Positions 1 through 6,710 are shown, counted from the first letter of the stretch. The stretch: DNA of 54,025 nt from an uncultured Eubacteriales bacterium (GCA_902774265.1 CACYHR010000015.1:1-54025); one strand, 5' to 3'. Numbers and translations: made by a program. The notes: generated by a model from the letters alone, not told the origin.

Positions 1-246
1 AAATGGCGCTTCCCCGCATCGGTGCAGTACAGCTCTCAGCTTTGTCAGACAAGAGAAATCTGCTTCCATCGTATCGTTCAGATTTGTATATCCTTCATCA
101 GCTCCGGTAAACGGCATATATTCCTGTATAGGTCCCCCGACCAGATCCTGCATCGCCTCAAGACTGTCCTCGATCCAAGCCGTTTCTGCATATTCATCCG
201 GCCTGCAAATGATCACTCGCAGCATGTTTTTCTCTCCATCTGTCAT
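1..246 (-). CDS. DUF3846 family protein, partial (runs off window start)
   Basis: The minus-strand frame is open from an ATG at 246 to the window edge, giving 82 N-terminal residues. A GGAG Shine-Dalgarno lies about 9 bases before this ATG; a second in-frame ATG at residue 8 is less well placed. Residues 8-50 have the pattern of DUF3846: a short beta strand (LRVIIC), then a segment like SLEAMQDLVGGPIQEYMPF, which matches the family's conserved S-L-x-x-M-Q-x-x-V-G-G-x-I-E core. These proteins are common cargo of mobile elements in Firmicutes and have no established function. A weak terminator separates it from the gene upstream. Confidence 0.75.
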   Translation of the reverse strand, partial: MTDGEKNMLRVIICRPDEYAETAWIEDSLEAMQDLVGGPIQEYMPFTGADEGYTNLNDTMEADFSCLTKLRAVLHRCGEAPF

Positions 247-282
247 ATTAGAAACACTCCTTTCTTCGGTTTGTAAACATAC

Positions 283-310
283 AAAAAGGCCCGGTCTTAT
301 GACTGAGCCA
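283..310 (-). terminator. Intrinsic terminator
   Basis: On the minus strand a 9-bp stem with one mismatch and one wobble (GGCTCAGTC / GACCGGGCC) around an ATAA loop is followed by TTTTTG. It lies after the 143-aa gene and before the DUF3846 gene. Confidence 0.55.
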
Positions 311-344
311 GTAGGTACATGTATTCTGTTGTCAGAGCATTTTG

Positions 345-776
345 CTATTCTTTTTCATCGTAATCATCAGATGTTAACAGCACTGCCGGAGTATACTCTG
401 TTTCCGGTACGATTTCTTTAATGACCGCGAATAAATCACTAAAGTAATCAATCGGGACCCAGTACATCTCTTTCACTTTTGTTTTGTCTGAATACGTGAT
501 AATGAACTCAATGCCGCCAACATCAGTACATATTAAATCATTTTCCTTTTCAAGGATTCCCGGGATCATAGCCTGGATCTCTTCAAACCACTTTCTGAAG
601 AGTGGGCTATTTGTCTTGTATTTCCATTTTCTCTTTGGATTTGTCTCCGACTCCACAGCAGGAATGTACTCATAGGAAACAGCATCTTCAGTAATTATGA
701 TCTTGTCATTATACGCTTCATCATAACAGCAATAGCCTGATGAACTCTTTATTACTATTCGACTAATATCCGCCAT
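345..776 (-). CDS. Hypothetical protein of the mobile element, 143 aa
   Basis: An acidic soluble protein with no signal peptide or membrane segment and no motif I recognise. Its start codon follows the stop of the upstream 136-aa gene by 3 bases (TGA-TCG-ATG), so the two are probably translated together. The middle has alternating aromatic and acidic residues (for example VGGIEFIITYSDKT), which looks like a beta-rich fold. Both proteins resemble small accessory immunity- or DUF-type proteins found on mobile elements, but I cannot assign a function. The gene is real because coding is continuous, coupling to its neighbour is tight, and a terminator follows. Confidence 0.7.
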   Translation of the reverse strand: MADISRIVIKSSSGYCCYDEAYNDKIIITEDAVSYEYIPAVESETNPKRKWKYKTNSPLFRKWFEEIQAMIPGILEKENDLICTDVGGIEFIITYSDKTKVKEMYWVPIDYFSDLFAVIKEIVPETEYTPAVLLTSDDYDEKE

Positions 777-779
777 CGA

Positions 780-1190
780 TCAGTACTCTTTCGGTCCGTT
801 GACAGCCTCGTCCAGACATTCGAAGAACTCTTTGTAATTCTTCGGATATGAGTTGCATCCGCGGGCCTCTACTGTCCTTCCATCTGAAAGAATTATTGTC
901 AGAGAAAAGCTCTCTCCGTCAAGAATATTCGGGTCGCTGCCGCTAAAACCGTTCCACTTTTCAATACCAAGTCCGGAAAGGATCTCTGCCACTTTTCTGT
1001 AATCCCTATCGGTTCCTATACCTTGAGACAGTTGACAGTCTTCACGCTTTATATCGTCATTATAGAGCCACGGACCATCATACATAGTAGCCTGCAAGCC
1101 AGTGTCTGTCTTCAACAACTCATACTCTCTTGTTGATGTACGCATCCCTGTAATGCTGAGCGTGATCCTCTCAAAGTCCAGTTCTTTCAT
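780..1190 (-). CDS. Hypothetical protein of the mobile element, 136 aa
   Basis: I chose the ATG at 1190 because AGGAG lies about 10 bases before it; the longer frame to 1226 has no such site. The product begins MKELDFERITLSITGM and carries a conserved-looking C-terminal half: a segment on display of a search or index term (SLTIILSDGRTVEARGCNSYP) and a run YKEFFECLDEAV. There is no signal peptide. It is probably a two-gene unit with the 143-aa protein downstream. The function is unknown. Confidence 0.7.
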   Translation of the reverse strand: MKELDFERITLSITGMRTSTREYELLKTDTGLQATMYDGPWLYNDDIKREDCQLSQGIGTDRDYRKVAEILSGLGIEKWNGFSGSDPNILDGESFSLTIILSDGRTVEARGCNSYPKNYKEFFECLDEAVNGPKEY

Positions 1191-1365
1191 GATTGTAATC
1201 TCCTGTCTACATGCAGAGTATAGCATGGGATCATGAAAAAAAGTTGAAAAGCTGCTGATGTTTTAAGTTCAGTTAAGGCGGAGTTGCTATTCTATCATTG
1301 TCAACAGAGACAAATTTTTTTCTTCATATAAACTCCAAAATACCTAAAACTACCATTAACAAAGA

Positions 1366-1394
1366 AGCCTTGCAGAACGATTGTCTGCAGGGCT
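1366..1394. terminator. Hairpin terminator, possibly bidirectional
   Basis: An 11-bp stem with one wobble (AGCCTTGCAGA / TCTGCAGGGCT) encloses a 7-base loop. TTTTG follows on the plus strand and CTTCTTTGTT on the minus strand. It separates the RadC-Toprim gene from the pair downstream on the minus strand. Apart from this hairpin I see no gene in 1191-1599. Confidence 0.6.
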
Positions 1395-1599
1395 TTTGTC
1401 ATGGATAGATTTATAATGATCACAAAATACTTGACTATCCCAAATAGAATGTAATATGGTTTAAACACAAAGAGGACAGGTCTGCATTGGATATGTGCGG
1501 TACGCTGCCCTCACTTTTATGCTTACAATTTTATTGATCCAGATATTTCTATTTGATAACTTCCTGCAAACAACAATGATCCGATGAATCAGCCAGCGC

Positions 1600-2436
1600 C
1601 TATCTTTGATATGAAAATCTTTCCCTGTTCTTCTGTCTGGCTGTTCGTTCCTGCTGTCTCTTGCGTATCTCTACAAGATAATCGTTATAGTCCTTGCCGT
1701 ACGGAGACGGCTCATCACGTACACAGTATCTGTCTGCAAGCATTTCTGTTATCGCTTTCGATGCACCTCTTCCGGCTTCATCATTATCAAGATGAAGTGC
1801 GACAGTGTTGACCTCAGGATGATTCTTAAGCGCATTACCAAGTGCAGACGGCATTTTCATGCCGGTCCTGTTTCCGGAAGGAATATATACTCCGCCGAGC
1901 GATACCATCGGCTCAGATCTCCAGTCACATCTCTTCATCTTGACTATAGTTGCATAGGAGAGTCTGTCCAGTTCACCCTCGCTGCTGAAACTGTATATCC
2001 CTGAGTCTCCTGATCCGACGATAAGATGATCCAGGAATCTTACCCCGATTATGTCGCAGGCCTGCAACATTCTCCGGGTCACCTCCCTGTCTTCATCGCT
2101 GGGATAGACCTCGGCACGATAGGCACCGGGATGATTGTGGATCATGATCACCCCGTTTGCGTTATTCAGGATCACACTCTTTAACGCTTCCCGCGGAGAA
2201 AATACAGCTGAGTCCAGTGTTCCGACGCTGCAAAAATTCAGTGCTATGGGCTGACCATTGGCTTTGAGGGTAAGGATAGCAATTGCTTCTCTATCCCATG
2301 TTGACAGCTCATCTGCGATGACCTTTATAGCATCCTCAGGTGTCCTTATCTTCTGTTCACTGTAAAGGGACGGTTCTCTGACAAGGCGGATATTTACCAC
2401 CTGCAGCTCATTCGGATTACCCATCTTCCTGGCCAA
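1600..2436 (-). CDS. RadC-like JAB/MPN domain protein fused to a C-terminal Toprim fragment, 278 aa
   Basis: Residues 1-155 form a RadC-type JAB domain. The metal-binding JAMM motif is H100-x-H102-P followed by S113-x-x-D116. Such domains are common on plasmids and ICEs, where their role is not settled; a link to DNA repair is historical. Residues 176-255 match the C-terminal half of DUF3991/Toprim proteins: SLGGVYIPSG, then the acidic Toprim strand LDNDEAGRGA (216-225), then GKDYND (247-252). The usual N-terminal Toprim glutamate motif is absent, so this half should not be an active Toprim enzyme. The start is TTG, with AGGTGATC 8 bases before it; an ATG at residue 5 is an alternative. The fusion may have arisen by deletion between two neighbouring genes. 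Confidence 0.8.
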   Translation of the reverse strand: MARKMGNPNELQVVNIRLVREPSLYSEQKIRTPEDAIKVIADELSTWDREAIAILTLKANGQPIALNFCSVGTLDSAVFSPREALKSVILNNANGVIMIHNHPGAYRAEVYPSDEDREVTRRMLQACDIIGVRFLDHLIVGSGDSGIYSFSSEGELDRLSYATIVKMKRCDWRSEPMVSLGGVYIPSGNRTGMKMPSALGNALKNHPEVNTVALHLDNDEAGRGASKAITEMLADRYCVRDEPSPYGKDYNDYLVEIRKRQQERTARQKNRERFSYQR

Positions 2437-2578
2437 TGCTGATCACCTCACTTATATCCACGGAATAAACAGTACCCTCAGGGATCTCGTTAATAAGATC
2501 CCTGAGTCCCTTAAACCCTGTAATCAGAATAACCGAATCCTTCGTTTCCGTTATCTTTACCTCCGTCTTCGAGTGCAT
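2417..2578 (-). CDS. Small hypothetical protein, 53 aa, overlapping both neighbours
   Basis: This short frame starts at an ATG with a strong GGAGGT site 8 bases upstream. It overlaps the end of the 105-aa gene by 68 bases and the TTG start of the RadC-like gene by 20 bases. The product is MHSKTEVKITETKDSVILIT followed by GFKGLRDLINEIPEG and ends SIGQEDG. Alternating charged and hydrophobic residues and the exact fit between neighbours argue that it is translated. The coding sequence includes an 11-bp inverted repeat (CTCAGGGATCT near 2478-2510), which may fold in the mRNA. No family is recognised. Confidence 0.6.
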   Translation of the reverse strand: MHSKTEVKITETKDSVILITGFKGLRDLINEIPEGTVYSVDISEVISIGQEDG

Positions 2579-2828
2579 CTCTTACCTCCTCTCTTTTAGC
2601 CGGCTTGGGATCCTCACCATCCATAAGCCATGCGAGTTCACCGTGATTGGCCTTGATCGCGTCCTGGAGTTCAAAGATATTGCCCATCTCTCCTGTAAGG
2701 CTTGTTCTGTATATCTCACGACCGTCAAGAGCTTTGATCTTTGCCGCAGTATCATAACCTGCATCCTTCAGCTTATTGAGTGTATTAATCTTGCCGCGTT
2801 CTATTCCTGTTGTTTTCTTCTCCGCCAT
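2511..2828 (-). CDS. Hypothetical mobile-element protein, 105 aa
   Basis: The start is supported by GGAAAGGAG just upstream. The product is soluble and charged. Its middle (GREIYRTSLTGEMGNIFELQ) and a tail rich in Asp, Gly and Lys resemble conserved hypothetical proteins found next to RadC-like genes on Clostridia elements. It overlaps the 62-aa gene upstream (shared bases 2785-2828) and the 53-aa gene downstream, so the whole 2417-3316 stretch reads as one polycistronic unit. No catalytic motif is evident. Confidence 0.7.
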   Translation of the reverse strand: MAEKKTTGIERGKINTLNKLKDAGYDTAAKIKALDGREIYRTSLTGEMGNIFELQDAIKANHGELAWLMDGEDPKPAKREEVRDALEDGGKDNGNEGFGYSDYRV

Positions 2829-2973
2829 AGCTGTTCTCCTTTCCTTTTTCTATACCAAGCTTCTTCATGACTACAGGAAGACAGTAACCGCAAAAGGGTA
2901 CGACTTTATTGCGGTATCTGCATTCCTCCGGACATAGCACTTTTGTTCCGGGTATCTTAGGTAGTTCCTTCAT
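2785..2973 (-). CDS. Small Cys-rich putative zinc-binding protein, 62 aa
   Basis: I took the ATG at 2973, which lies inside the last codons of the winged-helix gene and has GAGAAGG about 10 bases upstream. Four cysteines are arranged as C-P-E-E-C, then 11 residues on, F-C-G-Y-C, a pattern that fits a small zinc ribbon. The C-terminus is polar (EENNRNRT). It may bind nucleic acid or a protein partner, but this is inferred from the cysteine spacing alone. It overlaps the genes on both sides. Confidence 0.6.
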   Translation of the reverse strand: MKELPKIPGTKVLCPEECRYRNKVVPFCGYCLPVVMKKLGIEKGKENSYGGEENNRNRTRQD

Positions 2974-3316
2974 CTGATGTGCCCTTCTCACGCAGAAGCT
3001 TTTCTCCATATTCTGTAAATGCATACCAGTAGGTGTGATCGAATTTATCATCATCAAGTACATCTATGCTGATAATGCCTTTAGCCTCAAGTTTTCTGAC
3101 TGAGTTGCGTACCATGTCTTCTGTCAGAAACTGAATATGATCAGTCATGGTTTTCTGCGTGCATTTTACCCATGTCATACCGTTCACAGCTTTCAAGTCG
3201 GCCCCACTGAACTGCATATCTTTGATAAGATCGGCAATCACTGCTTCCCTGAGGCCGTAGAGAGCTGCGATCCTGATATTATATTTTCTTTCGTTTTCTT
3301 TGATGATCTTAAGCAT
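2957..3316 (-). CDS. Winged-helix-like protein of the mobile element, 119 aa
   Basis: The start at 3316 has AAAGGAG 10 bases before it; the longer frame to 3373 would run through a terminator hairpin and is unlikely. The body reads like a MarR/replication-initiator winged helix. An N-terminal helical region (residues 1-50) is followed by KTMTDHIQFLTEDMVRNSVR as helix-turn-recognition helix, then the KLEAKGIISIDVLDDDKFDHTYWYAFTEYG wing (about 78-107). This matches small DNA-binding proteins in ICE replication or regulation modules. It may regulate this operon or serve in replication. The DNA target is unknown. Confidence 0.65.
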   Translation of the reverse strand: MLKIIKENERKYNIRIAALYGLREAVIADLIKDMQFSGADLKAVNGMTWVKCTQKTMTDHIQFLTEDMVRNSVRKLEAKGIISIDVLDDDKFDHTYWYAFTEYGEKLLREKGTSDEGTT

Positions 3317-3345
3317 TGCTCTCTTTCTCCTTTGCTCAAAATAAA

Positions 3346-3373
3346 ATGGCGGCCACCGTGACGATGCCGCCAT
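3346..3373 (-). terminator. Intrinsic terminator after the parA-parB unit
   Basis: A perfect 8-bp stem (ATGGCGGC / GCCGCCAT) with a 12-base loop is followed on the minus strand by TTTTATTTTG. It ends the parA-parB transcript and lies just before the winged-helix gene. Confidence 0.8.
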
Positions 3374-3472
3374 ATTATGTCAGTTACATCTTTAGATTTT
3401 GACTATAATGCATGTAATATTCTTGAGATTATTATCATCTTATTACTTTTTGTGAACTGTCAGTGACCGTTA

Positions 3473-4203
3473 TTACCTCTCATCATCCCTTTCCCGCTGT
3501 CTTTGACGATGTCTGCCATAGAATTCCATAGCTGCCGCTATATAGTCTTCTCTCTTGGACATCGGCAGATCCGGCGGGAAGAGTTTACTGAAACGATCAC
3601 CTTTGAGAACTATCTTCTCTTTCTGATTAGGCTTTTCCTCCGTCAAGATCGCCTCGATCGCTTCAGGAGTCAGCTTGCCTTCATCACACATCTTCCTCAT
3701 CCTGATAGTCTGCGCATGTGACGGTGTGCATTGCTCTTCCTCGATGTGCTGCCAGATATAACCCTGCTTCAGTTTAGGGATATATGAAAGTTCGACAGCC
3801 GGTCTGAGTGCGATCTTGCCCTCATCTACCATATCCAGAAGCTCCGGGATAAGCTCGGTGAGGCGGATGTATCTCCTAACCTGATCCTGACTTTTTCCTA
3901 CCTGATCACCAAGTAATTCTCTTGAGGTCTTAGACTTCTGTGCCCGGAGATGAGTTCATATCTTCCGTTTTCCTTTTTTCTGACCGTAGCAGGCGTCATG
4001 ACACCATGAGCTTTGATAGATTCGACCAGATTCTCCATATCCTCGTCATTTTTGACTTTATATGGATGATTCGGAAACGGATCTATCTTTTCAAGAGGGA
4101 TCTCATAGATCCGTTTCAGCTTTGCATCATTCCTTTCCTCCTGTGAGGAGAAGAGTTCATCGAATGATGGCAGTTTCATTTCTCTGTTTTTCCCGTTCGA
4201 CAA
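3473..4203 (-). pseudogene. parB: parB pseudogene: internal deletion plus frameshift
   Basis: The first 90 or so codons encode the start of a ParB/Spo0J-family partition protein: FDELFSSQEE, then EKIDPFPNHPYKVKNDEDM, VESIKAHGVMTPATVRKK and ELISGHR. The start is TTG at 4203 with GGAGG upstream, overlapping the end of parA by 47 bases. Directly after GHR the frame changes. In the -1 frame the text continues SKTSRELLGDQVGKSQDQ and RRYIRLTELIPELLDMVDEG, and ends at 3473. The normal stretch between these parts (the rest of the GHRR box and the following helices, roughly 60 residues) is missing. The lost DNA was not a multiple of three, so no full ParB is made. A sequencing or assembly error would have to remove about 180 bases and is less likely. 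Confidence 0.85.
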
Positions 4204-4975
4204 ATCTCATTACCTCCTTCGTCAGTTGTTCATATGCAAGTGCAGGCTTGGATCTCGCATCGTATGCGAAGATACTCATCCCGGCCTTACTGGCTTCCGC
4301 TGCTTTGACTGCGATCGGTATCTGCGTATCGAATATACGGATATGCATGCCGTATTTGGAGCGGATGGTATCGATCACTTCTCTTGCAAGATTTGTTCTC
4401 CCATCCACAAGAGTCATGACTATGCCTGTAACTTTGAGATCCTCATTAGTGTGGTTCCTTACCATATTGATGCTCTTCATCAGATGTGTCATACCCTTGG
4501 TCGGAAGATACTGCGCCTGTACGGGGATGATCACCTCGTCAGCCGCAGTAAGCGCATTAATAGTGATCATCCCGAGGGAAGGCATACAGTCTATGAGGAT
4601 ATAGTCATAATCATTCCTGACTTCTTTCAGGACATTGTCCATTACCTTCTCTCTGCTCATAGCATTCACAAGCTGCGATTCCATTGACGAGAGATCAAGG
4701 TTCGAAGGAATCAGATCGACGCCCTCCTCATGATGCAGTATCACATCATGAACCGCAGGCTTATGATCCTGTGTGACAAGATACATGAGACTGCCGAGAG
4801 AATGGTCGAGTGAGTCAGCCTCCCATCCAAGAGCAGTCGTAAGATCGTTCTGCGGATCTGCATCGACGAGCAGCACCTTTCTCCCTTCTCTGGCCAGTCC
4901 AACACCCAGATTAAGGCAGCTCGTGGTTTTCGTAACGCCGCCTTTCTGATTACATATCGCTATAGTCTTTCCCAT
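4157..4975 (-). CDS. parA: ParA-family partition ATPase, 272 aa
   Basis: A complete ParA/Soj-type P-loop ATPase for segregation of a plasmid or an excised element. The deviant Walker A box is QKGGVTKTT (residues 10-18), with the signature Lys at 11. Walker A' is LLVDADPQNDLT and Walker B is YILIDCMPSLGMI. Length is normal for the family (250-280 aa). It normally acts with ParB bound at parS, but parB next to it is broken, so partition may no longer work. Its ATG overlaps the stop of the 143-aa gene upstream by one base. Confidence 0.95.
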   Translation of the reverse strand: MGKTIAICNQKGGVTKTTSCLNLGVGLAREGRKVLLVDADPQNDLTTALGWEADSLDHSLGSLMYLVTQDHKPAVHDVILHHEEGVDLIPSNLDLSSMESQLVNAMSREKVMDNVLKEVRNDYDYILIDCMPSLGMITINALTAADEVIIPVQAQYLPTKGMTHLMKSINMVRNHTNEDLKVTGIVMTLVDGRTNLAREVIDTIRSKYGMHIRIFDTQIPIAVKAAEASKAGMSIFAYDARSKPALAYEQLTKEVMRFVEREKQRNETAIIR

Positions 4976-5406
4976 CAGCTTACCTCCAGAATACTTTCCA
5001 TGATTAAATGATCGATCACATCACTTTCCATGAAACTTTCGATGAACATCTCGCAGATATCATCGCAGTGACAGCTGCAGCTGACAATGATATCAAGCTC
5101 CATTGCTGCATTTTCCATTCCGTTGGCGTAAAACATTGCCTTGAGCAGAGTTACTGCGATATGAGGATCACTGTATTCGATGATGCACAGCATCGCCATG
5201 ATGGAATTGGTGCTTACTCCTTCTGTCATATAAAAGAAGTGCTCAGATGCTCTAACTGCAATGAATGAAGCTACCTCATAGGCGATATCTTCTGTGCCGG
5301 ATCTCTCAACAGTATCGGTCTCATTCTCATCTTCCATACCTGAATGGATATGTCTGAAAACAGCTTCGGACATATCTTCTTCATCCTGATCAATGTCCGG
5401 ATCCAT
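4975..5406 (-). CDS. Hypothetical acidic protein upstream of parA, 143 aa
   Basis: The frame ends TGATG with the parA start, so the two are coupled. The first 40 residues are very acidic (DPDIDQDEED...); the rest is largely helical and hydrophobic, with several methionines and a C-S-C-H-C cluster near residue 110. It could be a helical accessory protein of the partition unit, but I recognise no family. No signal peptide is present. Confidence 0.65.
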   Translation of the reverse strand: MDPDIDQDEEDMSEAVFRHIHSGMEDENETDTVERSGTEDIAYEVASFIAVRASEHFFYMTEGVSTNSIMAMLCIIEYSDPHIAVTLLKAMFYANGMENAAMELDIIVSCSCHCDDICEMFIESFMESDVIDHLIMESILEVS

Positions 5407-5478
5407 CTAATCCATTGCTTTTTTCAGTGCTGCTTCTCTCTCTTTTTCATAACGTTTCTTTGAACTCCTGAAATTCAT
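5407..5478 (-). CDS. Tiny basic peptide, 23 aa
   Basis: The frame starts at an ATG with GGAGAAAGGAAG in the 20 bases upstream and ends TAG-ATG with the next gene. The product, MNFRSSKKRYEKEREAALKK plus AMD, is a charged helix. Its position, ribosome site and coupling suggest that it is translated, either as a leader of the parA operon or as a micro-protein. No homologue is recognised. Confidence 0.4.
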   Translation of the reverse strand: MNFRSSKKRYEKEREAALKKAMD

Positions 5479-5516
5479 AACGTACTTCCTTTCTCCGGTC
5501 ATATGTCCGGCTGCAA

Positions 5517-5547
5517 TAAAAAAGCCCCGCACCCTATGTGCAGAGCC
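5517..5547 (-). terminator. Intrinsic terminator
   Basis: On the minus strand a 9-bp GC-rich stem with wobbles (GCTCTGCAC / GTGCGGGGC) is followed by TTTTTTATT. It terminates the 46-aa gene and precedes the parA operon. Confidence 0.75.
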
Positions 5548-5577
5548 ATTGATTGATTTATGGGCATTGCCCTATAT

Positions 5578-5718
5578 TCAGTCGATGAGTTTAACAAGAA
5601 GATCATCGACAGCATCAGTATATCTTCCTTCAGCTATGAGCTGATTCTTGAGTTCAATAAGAGCCCGGATGATGATATTGACCTCATCATATGTGAATCT
5701 GAATTTTGGTTTGAACAT
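5578..5718 (-). CDS. Small conserved mobile-element protein, 46 aa
   Basis: It starts at an ATG with AGGAAGGGGTGAG upstream and encodes MFKPKFRFTYDEVNIIIRAL followed by IELKNQLIAEGRYTDAVDDL. This matches a short helical protein that I recall as recurrent on Tn916/CTn-type elements of Clostridia, function unknown. It is a single-gene transcript, as a terminator follows it closely. Confidence 0.65.
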   Translation of the reverse strand: MFKPKFRFTYDEVNIIIRALIELKNQLIAEGRYTDAVDDLLVKLID

Positions 5719-6015
5719 CTGTCTCACCCCTTCCTGTGAATCAGGTCACTTTTTATTCACGTCAGTTTTACAGACAGATTATATCTTCCATCCATAGCAG
5801 AAAGCTATTCTGCGATTTTGTGGGTATGATTCCCGCCATATACTTAAGAATCGAAGTTTTGAAAAAGAATATATTTCGATTCCCGCAACCTACGCGGGAA
5901 GTCCCACAAAAAATCCCACACAGGCATGTACTTGCATCGACTTGAGTGGACCTGAGCGGTCTTGTACTGAAATCCGCAACGTATTGGAATTTCAAGGGTT
6001 TCAGCTGCATCCCAG
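5719..6015. other. Junction region between mobile element and ssrA, candidate att arm sites
   Basis: No convincing gene. The stretch has a pair of close TGTGGGA motifs (on the minus strand, TGTGGGATTTTTTGTGGGAC around 5903-5925) and several GCGGGAATC/CGATTC copies near 5830-5900. Repeats of this sort are common as integrase arm sites next to attachment points. This is an inference from position and repetition. Confidence 0.35.
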
Positions 6016-6051
6016 TAAAATCAAAGGCCCCAGGATTTTGTTCCTGAGGCC
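6016..6051 (-). terminator. ssrA terminator
   Basis: A 10-bp stem with one wobble (GGCCTCAGGA / TCCTGGGGCC) and a short loop lies directly after the tmRNA CCA, followed on the minus strand by TTTGATTTTA. Confidence 0.75.
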
Positions 6052-6057
6052 AAAAAG

Positions 6058-6415
6058 TGGTGGAGACGGTGGGAATCGAACCCACGTCCAAGAGCATTTC
6101 CGGAAGAGCTTCTCTCATGCTTAGCCGGGTATTTGGTTCTCGCCCGCTGAGCGTCACACGGCGGACTCACAGCGGACCATCCCGTAGATACTAATGCGCT
6201 GCCGGGATGTCACGCATTAGTTTTTCTGCATAAATGATGCCGGATCCTGTGCCTGCAGACGAACTCAGGCCGACACGCGGGGCTGAACTATGCAGCCAGT
6301 GCGAAATTGTTTGTGTTTGTTTTAGCGTTTCTTTTTAACGGGTACTTTTAACGTGGATCACCACCACGGCATGCTACTCTTCGTTCCACACACCTGTCGA
6401 AACCAGTACGTCCCC
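6058..6415 (-). ncRNA. ssrA: Transfer-messenger RNA (tmRNA, 10Sa RNA)
   Basis: The tRNA-like domain is clear. The 5' end GGGGACG pairs with CGTCTCC at the 3' end, the T-arm reads GTGGGTTCGATTCCCAC, and CCA is encoded. The 5' part has the conserved CTGGTTTCGACAGG. The resume codon GCT is at 6326, and the tag frame runs to TAG at 6288, giving AKTNTNNFALAA, whose ALAA end is recognised by ClpXP-type proteases. With SmpB it rescues stalled ribosomes and marks the nascent chain for decay. The 358-nt length is normal. The element at 1-6057 sits on its 3' side and leaves the gene intact. Confidence 0.97.
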
Positions 6416-6433
6416 TCAAATATGCAGTAAATT

Positions 6434-6461
6434 ATTATACCTTGTATATACATTTTGTCAA
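6434..6461 (-). promoter_or_regulatory. ssrA promoter, sigma-A type
   Basis: On the minus strand TTGACA (6456-6461) and TATAAT (6434-6439), both perfect consensus boxes, are 16 bases apart, and the -10 lies about 18 bases before the tmRNA 5' end. Confidence 0.9.
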
Positions 6462-6538
6462 GCGCCTTTTTTGCAGGTCCAGAATGCAAATCCAGAATGC
6501 AGTTTCAGAACCATATCAATGACTATAACCTCAATGAT

Positions 6539-6710
6539 TCAACCAGGAGCAAAGCTCCAACAAGCTCGCTTGATTGGAGCGAGCGACGCCGTCAACAGAC
6601 ACCGGGAGCTTCAACTCCCGAGAGCATCAGTGGGGGATTGTTACCCACCACTGATGCTCGAAAATGGAACCCGCCGCCTAAGAGGCGGGGGACATCCGGT
6701 GTCTGTTATA
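6539..6710 (+). repeat. Palindromic intergenic repeat, complete copy (copy A)
   Basis: The unit opens with a GGAGC-AAA-GCTCC hairpin (6546-6558) and the box TTGATTGGAGCGAGCGACGCC. It is then closed by a perfect 12-bp inverted repeat: AACAGACACCGG at 6594-6605 and CCGGTGTCTGTT at 6696-6707. Inside lie three hairpins: GGGAG...CTCCC, a 12-bp stem GAGCATCAGTGG/CCACTGATGCTC, and a GC-rich CCCGCC...GGCGGG stem. The first 97 bases recur at 39912-40008 with two mismatches, and the second half recurs at 49214-49324 on the other strand. The layout suggests a folded RNA or a non-autonomous element related to IS200/IS605-type palindromic ends; no ORF is inside. Confidence 0.85.

Larger units (their letters stand above)
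1..6057. mobile_element. End of an integrated mobile element abutting ssrA
   Basis: A block of minus-strand genes typical of integrative conjugative elements or plasmids (ParA, ParB remnant, RadC/JAB-Toprim protein, DUF3846 protein, small overlapping ORFs) ends where the 3' end of the tmRNA gene begins. The 3' end of ssrA is a well-known attachment site for tyrosine-recombinase elements. No integrase, relaxase or coupling protein is visible, so these would lie left of base 1 or are lost. The parB deletion and the partial Toprim domain suggest decay. The left boundary is outside the window, and the right boundary at 6057 is inferred from gene content and not from a matched pair of att repeats. 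Confidence 0.7.

Noticed and set aside
1431-1460. Plus-strand promoter-like TTGACT...TATGGT ahead of the 1500-1590 gap
   Set aside because: Spacing is poor and no gene or clear structured RNA follows on that strand.
5768-6157. 129-codon open frame on the minus strand across the ssrA 3' end
   Set aside because: It runs through the tRNA-like end of tmRNA and its terminator and has no good ribosome site; the RNA gene explains the sequence.
6539-6710. CRISPR array reading of the recurring repeats
   Set aside because: Copies are kilobases apart, on both strands, with internal hairpins. There are no regular spacers and no cas genes.
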